From the NCBI GenBank assembly GCA_964247055.1, contig OZ176057.1:5146001-5210000 (forward strand): a stretch of 64,000 bases of DNA, written 5' to 3'. Under the pieces are notes generated by a model. It saw only the letters and a program-made list of their open reading frames with translations. It was not told the origin of the DNA and made no database searches. Positions 1 through 12,472 of the stretch are shown here, one piece after another. The translations under genes and the position numbers were made by a program. The stretch's first letter is position 1. Each line of letters opens with the position of its first letter. This DNA is from Paragordius varius (lineage: Eukaryota; Nematomorpha).

Positions 1-690
1 TTATTGCTTTTATGTCACTCAAAACAGCCATTTTTAAGTTTTTTGTTTTTTAAAAATTACCATCTCATCAATATTAATTTATTTTCTTTACGAGGCTGAT
101 AATTTCGAAATTTTTAAAATAATAACAAGGTTTAAGGTATTTTTGATCTTTTATAGCCATTATGTAATAAATTTACAGTTATAACTATGCATTTTTTATA
201 TCCACTAGGCAAAATATTTATGACAATAATAAATTTTATCAAAAAGGCAAACCAAAAGCTTTTTCAAACATTTTTTTAAATTAAATACTAATATAACCCT
301 AATAATTATATTAAAATAATATATATGATTTTCAAATTAGTTTGTCTGTGAAAATTCTTGACTTATTTATGGATTGAAAATTTCGACCATTTAAATCCAA
401 ATAACTTTTACATCCGATTGATTTAAATGACTTATTACCATTTAAAAGATGCAGTTTTTTGCGCTCTTTCGAATGATATAAAATACATGGCTTCATATTT
501 AAAACTTTTAATTTTCGAAATTTTGAGTTTAATGTTAAATCGGGGCCAAAAATTATCGATAAACTCTAATATAAAAAAATTCTTTCATGCTAGACCAATT
601 TTCTTTTCACATATACTAATTATGTACTTTAATAAAATAAATTTTTAATTTACAAGAATGGCAGTTAAAAAAAGTTAAAATTTGTTGTCT
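1..690. repeat. Dispersed repeat E, copy 1
   Basis: Matches 34990-35655 in reverse complement over most of its length. Examples: CTTTCGAATGATATAAAA (467) with its reverse at 35220, AGTTTAATGTTAAATCGGGG with 35160. No conserved frame; type unknown. The upstream end lies outside the window. Confidence 0.7.
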
Positions 691-1402
691 AGTGATATAT
701 ATATAGATATATATATATATACCACTTTGACGTAAGCAGAAATTTAATAGAAATCTTTTGTCTTATATTTAAAGGTAATTCTTGGCCTATATATATATAT
801 ATTATTTATATATAATTAAAATAAAATATTTAATGTGTTGAAAACAGAGAAATTCATATTTTTAAATGATGGTTTTGGCTTTTGCGTACAACAATATGTC
901 TGCACTGTAATAGCTAATAATAATTTTATCATGCCAATTTTTAATGTATTGGAAAACCAGGGGAGAGATTAAAAAAACGTACTTTTTATAAAGAGTAAAT
1001 ACTATTTTTCAACACGCTACATTTATGAAAGCCTAACTCTAGGAATATTTTATTATAGTTATCATCTCTAAATCATATTTAGATCCTTTTTTCATTGTTA
1101 TTGATTTTGAAAATTTTATTTGTGGTGGATAATTATGGTTGTCTTTACGTTAAATTAATTTTTCTTACAGTGCGTTTCTTTATTAATAATTTTGTAAAGA
1201 CACCAACGCTGCTAAAACATTTCTATATCCACCATATGGCTAGAACGATATTTTTGATTGGAAAAATGTTACTATTTCGGTTAGGAATATATAAAGTAAA
1301 AAAACAAGTAATTTATATAGGCAAGTTATAATGCTCACTATCATATAATGTATAAATGTTTTGAAAGTAAATAACGAAAGTTATTATTGGTTATTTCGAG
1401 TT

Positions 1403-1909
1403 CAGAGGTGTAGCTAGGCAAAATGGGGACTGATGCCCCGGGTACGCCGAATTATTTTACTTTAAAAAATGGGTATTTATAAGTTATTACAGTAAATATT
1501 GAAATTATACGGACAAAACGTAAAAATATAAGGACAATTTTTTTTAGGACAACCATACTTTATCAAACCTTAATTTATCTTATTATATGTTTATAGCATT
1601 TATATGTAAATGATTGTGTAACCAATATACATCTCTATTTTATACTTAAGAATTTAAAAACAATGAGTTATATTTAAAATCAAATTTAATAAGTATGGTT
1701 GTCTTTTAAAAAATATTTGTCTTTATATTTTTCCGTTTTTTACGTATAAGTTTTTATTGTATTTTTAATGACTCATAAAAAATGACCCATTTATGAGTGG
1801 TCATGACCACGGTTTAAATTTGTTTACTTTTTAAGTGAAAGAGGTCGCATGGAGGGGGCGCCATTCCGGATTCATACACCGGGCACCAGAAATGCAAGCT
1901 ACGCCTTTG
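1403..1909. mobile_element. hAT-like non-autonomous element
   Basis: Inverted ends CAGAGGTGTAGCTAGG (left) and, reversed, CAAAGGCGTAGCTTGC (right). The flanking 8-mers TTCGAGTT and TTCAATAT match at 5 of 8, a weak sign of a worn 8-bp target duplication. Ends are GC-richer than the surroundings (ccccgggtacgcc, caccgggcacc). No transposase. A MITE-B copy sits inside it. Confidence 0.6.
1490..1759. mobile_element. MITE-B copy (Tc1/mariner type), nested in the hAT-like element
   Basis: 270 bp flanked by TA on both sides. Long inverted ends follow the window-wide consensus: CAGTAAAAATTGAAATTA, then ACGGACAAAACGTAAAAATA and a tail ending in GACAACCATACTTT. The TA duplication and CAGT start are typical of Tc1/mariner. 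The ends resemble the outer ends of the 14958-18519 palindromic element. Confidence 0.8.
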
Positions 1910-2362
1910 TTCAATATTTTATGTGTGGCTAAAATTTGATTTACATGTCTGGTGCCATGAATGGGAATTTTCGATTTTAATTACATGAATAAAATTAAAA
2001 CATTTCAATAAGTAAAAAAGCGATGAATTCATAAAAACAAACACAGATAGATGAATAAATTCTTTCAGCCAATTAAAGTTCTAAAATGACCAATAATAGC
2101 TTTTGTTAGTCTATTTTTTAACGACAAAGTCATTTTTGCTAAAATCAATTAACAATCCTTTATATGGAATTTTTTTTTATTTTTTACAGTTGTATAACCT
2201 CTTAAATATAGCTTTGAAATTGACCAGGTGGTATAAAATCAAACTGAACAATTTCAGAAATTTCGGTATGCAATTGTATTATTTTTTCACTGATAATTTG
2301 TTTTTATTTGTCAATTATTTAGCAATTTTATAAAACAATCGAAATATTTGGGGAAAAGTTTA
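1910..2362. other. Intergenic, nothing recognised
   Basis: AT-rich; the only long frame here has a random-looking Phe/Leu/Tyr-rich translation. Confidence 0.4.
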
Positions 2363-2926
2363 TTAACACTTGGATACAACACATTAATTTCAGTCCTTCG
2401 TTTCAAATTGGGGTTATACCCCAGACCTGTTTAAAATGAAATAATTCAAAAAATATGGAATGAAATGATGGCAAAAATTAGCACAATTATAACATTAGCG
2501 GACCGAAATATATAAAAAAATTTATTCAAAAATACTTGATATTCCTTATTTTTAGGTAAAGCCTTAAGGTAAAAATTTAGTCAACTTGACATGTGTGCAT
2601 TAGCTAAATTTAAATATAAAATAAACCACTTTTTCTGTTTCTATTAATGTTAGATTTGATTTAAATAAATTATTAGCTTTCATATTAGCTTTAAAATCAA
2701 ATAAGCGCGATATTTTTAAAAAACTTTGTAAAAAAACTGGCGGCGAAGTAGTTTGATATGGAACTTTTTTTCAAAACGAAATTTAATTTAAAAATTTTGG
2801 TTTTTTAATGTAATTTTTATTAGGGTAGAAGCATAATTTGAATTGGGCCGTTTCTTCCAGTTTTTTTAAAAATTTAACTTAACTGTGGTCTGGGGTATTT
2901 AGTACCCCAATTTAAATCCGTTTAAT
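2363..2926 (+). mobile_element. MITE-A copy, about 560 bp
   Basis: Begins AACACTTGGATACAACACATT, then TCCTTCGTTTCAAATTGGGG; ends in CTGGGGTATTTAGTACCCCA followed by AATTTAAATC. The GGGGTATTTAAATACCCC palindrome near both ends is the family signature. Other copies: 31478-31895 (minus), 31906-32240 (plus, partial), 39836-40425 (minus, complete), 41743-44105 (split). Confidence 0.75.
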
Positions 2927-3402
2927 ATAATTTTTAAAATACTATTTTGAAAAATCATCAAGCTGTATTTTATTGTTTACAAAATTTTTTTGTTTACACA
3001 TTTTTGGAGTTATTATGGTATTCTGCAACACTTTGTGTGTTAAATATACCATTTTCAAGCAAATGCAACATTTTTTCAAGCAAGACAATCTTTTCAAGCG
3101 ATCCCAACATTTTCAGTGGCTTTTAATTGGAAAAATATTTTTGATTGAAAAATGGTATAAATAACAATTAATCTTAATTGATTTAATTATGAACTTTTTG
3201 GTTTATTTTTATAAAAAGATGGAACGTATGAACATCACGAAATGAATCCATTTTTGCATCGAATTAACAGGTCACAAATAATGACTTTATTTTGTAAATC
3301 CAAAGCGAAAAAATGGGTTTTATTTTGTTAGGCCGTTCCATCCACAATAGCGCGAAATCGCTTCGGCAAGAAAACCACCCTTATCTTATTCATTAAATAC
3401 AT
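2927..3402. other. Intergenic, minor degenerate repeat only
   Basis: A weak short tandem pattern (about 3050-3120: ttttcaagcaa repeated three to four times with changes: tttcaagcaaatgcaacatt, ttttcaagcaagacaat, ttttcaagcgatccc). No gene. Confidence 0.4.
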
Positions 3403-3640
3403 ACACTGTGTGTGCAAAAAAGGGTTATTTTTTTACACAAAATTTCTCATGAGATATTATGACCAGCGAATTCATTTGCCGCAAATGTTTTTATTTGTTG
3501 ACGACTTAGTTTTTGAAATATTGAGAGAAAATCAAAATTGGGTAAAAACGTGAAATTAAATATAATTCATTATTATCATTTTAGGAGGTATTTACAATAA
3601 ATAAATAGCCTAAAATCATATAGGTAGGGTTTTTATTAAG
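3403..3640. repeat. End fragment of foldback family F
   Basis: Starts CACTGTGTGTGCAAAAAAGG and shares TCATGAGATATTATGACCAG, then TTTTTATTTGTTGACGAC, with the two ends of the 62165-63320 element. Probably one arm of a related element, bounded by the Gypsy fossil on the right. Confidence 0.65.
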
Positions 3641-3649
3641 ACCCAGATC

Positions 3650-4745
3650 AAAAAATCGCGTTGAAATCTTTAGATCTCAATGAAAAAACCGTCGAGGAAG
3701 CTACAATGAATGCTAATGTCCTAAACAAGGGTAAAACAAATGAAAGTTAATTCTCACAACCTTTTAATATACAAAAAAACGAGTTGAAAGCCTGATAGAA
3801 CCTACTTTACCTGAATCATCGATTAAAAATACTACGCTCAATGTAAAACACTATTTTAACGCTGTTAGACGCCGGACACAAAGTTTGGAATATTAACCCG
3901 ACCTGGATAATGATCTCACTCCATAGGTAGAGAACATGGCATGTCAATTAAGCCGACCCAATAGGTGGAATTTTAATACGCCAACATGGAGCGGCTTTTA
4001 GCCCGGCCGAGGGGTACTACTGGTTGGTAGCTATCGTTAGCGCCGCCTCTGGGTGGATGCAGATATGCTTATACTGATTTCAATTCAGACTATTCTAAAC
4101 TACCTGTAAAAGCATTATGCTGGATTTCCTTGTCAAATCATAATTGACAATACCAGCTCCTTTGCATAAAAGAATTCGAGTTAGTGTTATAAAAATTTAA
4201 TATTAACATCCACGCTACATCCTATCACCCAAAGACCAACGGGTTGGTAGGAGGAGTATCAAAAACCTTGTAAACTAAATATTACTCCACCAAAGCCGAC
4301 TCAATGCATGCATATGAAGAAATGAACAATGTTTTATAATGTTAAAGGGCGAGTTTCCATGCGTCCTTAAAAAAGTTTTTTCGGCTTTGGTCCTAAAACG
4401 TTAAGTTCACAACCCTATTTCGTGGATAAAGTCGACTCCAGCCAAATTTATAGAACATGAAGTAAAACCGTGTCGTGAATTTCTGCCCAATCAACCTATC
4501 TACATAAAAAATGATTTGAATAAGGGGTGGAAGCAGGGACATATAATAGAATAAAGATGACTCCTATCTTACGAAATCAAGGCCTAGAAGGGAATCAATG
4601 GAAAACCCGCGGATCAGCTATGCGGAAGATTAGATCTCGATACGGCTCATGCAGCACGTGTGTTGAATACCCTGGTTTAAATATTGTTCTACTACTGACA
4701 TATATTCTGAAATGGGATTCAGTCTAGAGTTACATGTGTATTCTT
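3650..4745 (+). mobile_element. Broken Ty3/Gypsy-type retrotransposon fossil (integrase region)
   Basis: A GC-richer block in AT-rich surroundings. Short translated stretches recall LTR-retrotransposon integrase, for example a YHPKTNG-like motif near 4215. It is heavily broken, with many interruptions, no recognisable LTRs and no intact frame. Family assignment is tentative; old. Confidence 0.45.
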
Positions 4746-5499
4746 TCCCCTTCCTGGGGGGGGGTTATCATGCGCGTTTCACTTATTAATAATAATGGTT
4801 GGTGATCGTTTGAGCAGTTACAACATTTCTTAGTTTTAGCATTTTTGAAAAAATTTATTTTCAAAAAAAGGTATCCAAAAACAAACTAAAGAAAATTTAT
4901 TATCGTATAAATATATAAGAGTAGCAAGAATGATGTATGTATGTAATGATATAAAATAATAAAATATAGGGTGCCTGCGTTGGTTTACAACCATTCATTT
5001 TACCAATATATCAAATATATATTATCAAGTATAATAATCACTATTCACGATTAAATTTCAAAATTCATCTAAAAAAAGTTAGTTTCAGATTTACATTTCC
5101 ATTTTCAATTCAAACAAGGCTGTAACAGATTCTTTTGGCGACATATACAGTGGATATATAAAATATTTCATATCAATCGATATTCAAATAAAAAGTTTAT
5201 ATAATAATGTAAAGTAATAAATTATTCGAGCTAAAAAAATAAACTAAAAATGATTGATTGCAATACAGAGGAGAAAAATATTTAAACACCTGGGTACAAT
5301 TTTATAATGATGAGAGAATATGGCGGGAAAAAACAATTTTATTTTGGTTGGTTATTTAAAAAATCAACTAAAAATACAGTTTTTTATATAGGTAGGGTGG
5401 GTTAATACTTTGCTAAGTAAAACATACCTATATATGAGTGGGGGGAAAATTAATTAATTAATTTTTAAAAATTATTTTAAATAATAAAATAAACTCATA
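4746..5499. other. Intergenic downstream of PDI, nothing recognised
   Basis: Starts with a G-run (about 4756-4764), then AT-rich sequence with short (TA)-rich and poly-A tracts up to the PDI poly(A) signal. Confidence 0.4.
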
Positions 5500-5505
5500 T
5501 TTATT
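5500..5505 (-). terminator. Poly(A) signal of the PDI gene
   Basis: AATAAA on the minus strand, about 65 nt downstream of the PDI stop codon. It is the first canonical hexamer after the stop. Confidence 0.55.
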
Positions 5506-5567
5506 TTATAAACACAAAAATGTTGGTCATTCATACATAATAACTGGTGTAGTAAACAGCTGTCCTC

Positions 5568-8500
5568 TTATAATTCAGAATGATCATGGCCCTCGTGATG
5601 GGCGCCGCCATCTTGTTCGTCGTCTTCATCATATGGTTCATCCCCTTCTTCCTCGTTTTCCTATGAAATAAATTAAAAAATATTTTTATTATATTTTAAA
5701 TTTAAAAAATTAATTTGAGAAGGATTTAATTAGGAATATTGAATTTATTAAACAAATATTATATTTTTCCAAGTTTTTTGATTTTTTGGGACATTGGTTT
5801 TTATAAAAAAAGAAGATTTCATAAGGTTTGACCTCTGCATTATTTATTCTGAACTGCAATATACGGAAAAAAAATAATTTTTTGGAAAATATAAATATAT
5901 GTTAGCATTTATTATAAAAATTAAATTAAAAAAAATTTCGAAATAGTAAAAGCACTCAAATAATTTTTGTTTTTTTGGAAAAAAAAATGAAAATAAGTTT
6001 TAAAAAATTTTCAGATACCCCAGTGGAAGCGTATTCTAGACCACCACTTTCAACAAATTTCTTCATAATATCAAGAGTACGTTCGCCTCCAAAATCAATT
6101 GGCTAAATAATTGAAAATAAAAACATATTTTAATAGTGTAAAAATATTCATACAAAAATATAAATTTAGCTTAAACTAAAAATTTAAAATCCACCCTTAA
6201 AAATAAATTATATGTGTATTTGGGATAATCATATAAGTTTAGTATTTTTTCAATCTCATATAAATATGAAAACAAAATATTTTTTGTCTTTAAACGGAAT
6301 TTTATTTTTTTTAATAATAAATAAATATAGAATGGGAATTTTCGATATTCAAAAAACAAATAGTTTATTTTAATTGAATTTGAGGTGTAAAATATTAATA
6401 ACCATTTATAAAAATGAGGATTTGGAATTTCAAATTTTTTTTAATAAAATAATGTAAATAAAACATGCATTTTTGAGAATCTAAACTTTCCGTTGCATTA
6501 GTAAAATTTCTTTTGTGGTTTAAAAAAATGAACATGGCAAAAAAATAAATAAGTTTGGACGTTTCTTGCCATTTTAATTGAAAAAATAAATTAAATTTTA
6601 TAAAACCACCAAAAAAATGTTTTTTGTTCAATTTTTAATAAAAAATCTAAAAAAAAAACGTTACTTTTTTAACTGTTTCGCCCTCTTTGAGAGCTGGGAA
6701 AAGTTTTATGGTCGGAAAACTGCTAACTGTAATGCCCTCAACTTCATTCGCGGTAGAATCCATTTTAGCAATAGTTACCTATTATTAGAAAAAAATCTTT
6801 TATAAAAAAAATATATACCGTAATAATTGAAATTTATTTATATACATATACAATTGTTGATTTAAAGTAAAAATCAAACTTATAAATATACAGTAAAAAT
6901 TGAAATTATACAGAACAAAACGTAAAAATATAAAGACAAACTTTTTTTTTCAAAAAACAGACAACCATACTTTTTCATGCCTAAATTTTTCCTCTATAAG
7001 CTATTTAATACAATAGCGAAATACATATTGATTGTGTAACCAAAATACATCATTGATTATTTCATACTTTGCAGTTTAAAACAATGAGTTATATTTAAAA
7101 AAATCAAGGATTAAAAAGTATGGGGTTGTTATCTTTTGAAGTGCAAAAAATATTTGTCTTTTTATTTTTACGTTTAGTCCGTCCTTATAATTACAATTTT
7201 TACGGTTAACAACCAATTGTAAAAAAATATAATCATACATTTTTATGACAATTTTAAATTCTCTTGGAGTCGGAAATTCAAATTATATATATTAATATAT
7301 TCCAAAAACCATTTGTGTTTCAAAAAAATAAATAATATATCAAGTTTTTTTTTATTAAATTTTCTCTTTTACAAAAAGGAAAATTAAAAATAAAATCTCA
7401 CTTTTAGGTCAGGGTGTTGTTCAAAATATTGTCCCAATTCAGCATAAATAGGTTCCAGGGCTTTACAGTGACCACACCAGGGGGCATCTTTGAAAAAAAT
7501 AAAAAATATTATAACACAATAAAAAAATTAGTATTCATTTGACTTATTATACCACAACATTCTTTTTTGGAGAGGGTTTTAAAAAGTTAAAATATCTATA
7601 GTATTGCAAAAACACGTTAATTCACTTAAAAAAGATGATAGAAAAGCCAAATTAAATAATATAAATTTCGTTCAACTTTAAAAAAAAGCGAAAAAAAAAC
7701 TTACAAAACTCAACTAAAACATTCTGTTTGGGGTCCATAACGACTTGCTCGAAATTTTGTCCGACTACAATCTTAACTGGGCTTTTATCCCAATCTTCGG
7801 GTACGTTTTGAGACAACAGATGAGGCTATGAAATAAATAATTTTTATAAGTTTTTTTTAATATAAAACAAACTTTTCCTATTTCGATTTTGTTTACAATT
7901 TTAATATTTATTGTATTGTTTGGATTAACCTTTTTTTAAATATTATATAATATAATTGAAATCTTACTTATAGTTTATTAATAATAAATTAAACTAAATC
8001 TCTGATTAATCATTATTTATTGAAAAAAAGGACTTATACAGCCAAACATTTAATTAAATTTTCAAAATTTAAAAAATGTCACCAAACCTTCTCAAAAACT
8101 ACTACTATTTTAATCTTGTTAAGAAATCTTCACATTTTATAAACAAAAAACTAATTGTTTCAATCAATCCGAATAAACCTAGCAAAAACAACAACACTTT
8201 GGTCTTACCTTAAGTTTGCCCTGCATAAATTGTTCACCCCATTGTACAATTTCTTGTAGTGGAATAATATGTCCCGAGTGTTTTTCTTTATGCGTTTCCT
8301 CATACTCGGGTTTATACTTTTTCATTTCAGGCGCCAAATCTATAATACGAAGCGTAGGTAAGTCCGAGTGAGCAATGCCAAAAAATTCCAATATTCTTCC
8401 ATTCATATCATCACCGGAATCAAGGAAAACGGATAAAAGCTATAATGTAACACATAATGAGTGTGTGATATGTTTTAAGATAGATAAACATATTAGCAAC

Positions 8501-11500
8501 AGTACAGTATTGGTTAATCACTAAATTTTAAGTAAAACATAAAAGACAAAATAAAAAGTAAAAACACTTAAAAATGTTTCAAATGTATCGTCTGATTACA
8601 TAAATAAAGACAACCAAACGTTTTTTTACGATTTTTGATTATCCGTTTATGATTGAAAAAAAAATAAATGAGTAGATTTTTTTTTATAAAAAACCAAGTT
8701 TGTAAAAAATCAGATGGCAAAAAATTTGAAAAGACTAATAATATTTTTTGAGATAATAAAAGCAATGATATTTTTTAAACCTCAATTTTTATAAAATAAC
8801 TCAAGTTGTATTGGATAATCAGTAAAATTTTAAAAGTAAATGGAAAAATTTGAAAAGACAAATAATATTTTTTTGCGTGATAATAAATACAAAGATATTT
8901 TTCAGTCCTTGATTTTCACGTTTTTTTGTCACAAAAAAAGTATGGTTTTCAATTCACTTTCTTTCCCTCTTTCTCCGAACAAAATAAATGATTAAACTTT
9001 TTGGTCTTAAAACAATTTTATTTTTTTCCATTTTATTGAATAATTTCAAAGTTTCTTTTATAAAAAAATCTTTTTTTTTACCTTTCCTTGGAGTGCTTTT
9101 GCTGCTTCACGGAAAATTTTCATATTAGCTTCGTGATTAGGCGCTGTTTTATTTTCAAACAAGAGCACGTGTTTAGTATGTTCGGCTGTAAAGATTTTTG
9201 GGGCGGCCTACACATAACAAATAAAATAAAAATTATACGGACAAATATTCGTTTCAAAAGTTTAAATTTACCCTTTGTCAATTATTCAACCTCGAACAAT
9301 TTAAATTTACCTAAAAATGAAATATGTGTTTTCAAACTAATATAACTCATTATAAATAGGAAATATATCTTTATGGTATTGTTTTTTATTTTTTCAGTAT
9401 TATTTTATAAAACAAAATTTTATTTTTTTTTAAAAAATATATCTTTATGGCATAGTTTATTTTATTTTTTCAGTATTATTAATTTATTTGAGGCTAAATT
9501 TGAATTGTAAATGGTATATTATTTTAAAAGTTTAAGGTAGACCTTGATTTATAAAAAATTATTCAATTGATTGTAAAGTGTATAATTGATTGTGTTATGT
9601 TACCAATATGCATCTCTATTTCATTATCCTAAATCTTATATGTTAAAAATAACACAAGTGTAAAAAATTATTTTTTACGTTTTGTCCGTATAACTTTAAT
9701 TAGTATAATTGAAACATTTATTTAAAAAACTGCGAACATACAAAAAGCATTATTATTGGTGAATTGTAGAAAAAAGCGTTTAAAGTTAATTATATGGCTC
9801 TTACTGTATGGTTACAGTAAAAATTAAAATAATACGGAGAAAAAACGTATAAAAATAAAAAGACAAATATTCTTATCTATAAGACAACCATACTTTAAAT
9901 TTATACTTGTTAAATACTTTAATAAAATTTCTGCAAATTATGTAAAAATAAAAATTGAAAAAAAAGAGCTTTAAAAGTCCAAAGTATATTTCTTGAGCAC
10001 TTAAAAAAATCCCTGTATATATGAATAAAAAAATATTTTTTGAAAGTTTTACTAGGACTATTTGAGTATTTTAAATCAAAATTTCTCCAAATTTCAAATA
10101 TAAAAATTCTAGTTATACTTCAAAGTAGACTTTAATGATTCCGCAAATATTAAAAAATTAAATTCTTACTTCTTGGGTAAATTCTGACACGAGGGGCATC
10201 GAATATTTCTTGATGAAAGCTTTGAGGTCAGAACCATCAAAGCCATCATAGTGATGTACATTATCTTCGTTTTCAAACTATAAAACATAATCAAAATTAA
10301 AAAACTTTTTGGGTTGGACTTAAAAAAAACATGGGTAAAAAATGGGCTATATTTTTAAATAAATGACTTACATTTATAAATGGGACTAGTTAGTATTGCT
10401 AAATGTAAAAAAAAATCAATTCATAAAGATAGATGAGTATTTGCAACAAAAAGGTAAATATTCTAAATTACTTAAAAGCTTTTAAAAAAAGTTTCTTTCC
10501 CAACTAATAAAAAGGCCAAGTATTAAATATTTTTGAAGAAAAATCAAAATATTCATATTTAAGTATATCAGTAAAAAAATATAATCATTTCGAATTTTTT
10601 AAAAAAGAAAAAAAACCAACATTTCTAAGGAGTGCCAGACCACGTGGGTGACTTTTTGCATCAATCCCAAAGGTGTGAGCCAAATCAGCTGATGTGGTGT
10701 ATAAAAAAGGAATGGCATCCCAATCACCAGCAACCTTGGTATATTCGACAAACTCAGAACCGGTATCAGGATCCTAAAACGGAATATATAAATTTTATAA
10801 AAAAACTTTTATTTTAACTTACTGTCTCTATTCTTAAATTAAAATGGATATAATATGTTATGATACAATATATATATATATATATAGATATTGTAAGTGC
10901 TTTGTATTACTAAATAAGTAAAAAAAATTTAATCATAAAAGATAAAAAGTGATGTATATATACCTTAAAATAGGAAGCAATACGAAATCATTGAGATCAG
11001 TATATGTCAAAATTTAATACGAAAAAAACTCATAAACATCGATTATATCAATTTAAACCAAAATAACACCAAAAAATTAATATTAACAAATGTCAATGTA
11101 AATCGTTTCAAAAAAATTTTTAAAGGGCTGCAAAAAATATTTATGTTGACTCTATCACCATACTGAAACTATAAAAATTTGCAAACGTGTATACTCTTAA
11201 AAGGCCACACACTCGGTTTAAGTATCGCTGGTTTAAATCAACCAGAGTTATAATTCCAAAAGACTAAATAGAAAAAAAAATTTTTTTTTTATCAAAGTCA
11301 AAGGTGTTTATTACCTTAAAGTAGGCAAAAGCAACGACATCATTGATATCACTCAAGGCTTTAACTTGGTCTTCAGTTTCAACTCGTTTAATAGCCGGTT
11401 CCAATTTTTTCGTTATCCATTGAAACATGGCCTGGGCATCCCGACCTCCATCTAATCACACAATATATAAGTTTGAAGCAACCAAATATAAATATGCTAT

Positions 11501-12426
11501 ACCACATTTCATACTTTTTTTTTACTACATTTAACTTAAATAAAAATTACGGCAAAATATGATATAAACTTTTGTAATGAAGCTAGGAATGATAATAAAC
11601 AGCAATAAAATGGTGAATAAACCATAATGAACATAGAAATATATCAATTAACTAATTATCAAAAAAATGGATAAAAATTAGAGAGAGAGATCATATTAAG
11701 CTAAAAATAATGGTTAATCCTGTACACTATCTTAGATTAAAAGGATTTTCTGGCAAATTATACCATTAAAATTCACCATTAAACATTTCAAATTGGTCCT
11801 TAAACAATTTAAATTTACCCTTGAAGGTTTAAAAATTCATTCTTAAACATTTCCAATTTTCCCAAAAAATAAATATGAGTTTTTGGGAATCGAAAATAAA
11901 ATTATATTTAATATAGAGAAAACAATGTTAAACTATTAATTTTGAAGAATATTTAATAACGACATAATATGGAGATTATTATTATTTGCCACATATTGCT
12001 TGATAGGAAAGTTTCTATGACTTCTAATTGTAAAGGTAGGCAAATAATAATAATCTCCATATTATGTCGTTATTAAAATATACCATGAGGGTATATTTGG
12101 CATTTCAATAAAGAGCATGTTGAATTAGCCAGAAATTACAAAATGTTTTTTGGGGGTGAATTTAAAATGTTTAAGGGTTAAATTTGAGGTGTAAATGGTA
12201 TAATAAGTTATGAAAGTGAAATGTAGTTTGATCTGGAACTTTTTTTCAAAACTCAATTTTAAAGGTAAATTTGGCGTATCTACTTATTCTTGATAAGATA
12301 TTAGAAGCTTAAGATTAAACTAAAACCGTTTCTTTCCTAGTAGTTTTTTGTAAAATATCAATTTAAATATTGTCTGGGGGTATATTTAAAAGTAAAAATA
12401 TGGGTTGTTGTTAACTGTATAACTAT

Positions 12427-12472
<46 letters not shown>

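Noticed and set aside
427-648. Short Phe/Ile/Asn/Lys-rich frames in intergenic DNA (427, 1095, 2103, 6171-6631, 15796, 42461, 46552, 58544 and similar)
   Set aside because: Composition is that of random translation of AT-rich DNA, with no splice fit; several lie in identified repeats.
4527-4727. 66-codon plus-strand frame with normal-looking composition
   Set aside because: Falls inside the broken Ty3/Gypsy fossil; GC-rich relic sequence explains the composition.
9088-9345. Plus-strand open frames over PDI exons (9088-9345, 10632-10817, 6617-6805)
   Set aside because: Each overlaps a PDI exon in antisense; the minus-strand frame joins perfectly with neighbouring exons.
12428-12471. CRISPR or satellite array
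   Set aside because: Only a (TA)n tract within a two-unit duplication; no spacer-repeat pattern, and the genome is eukaryotic.
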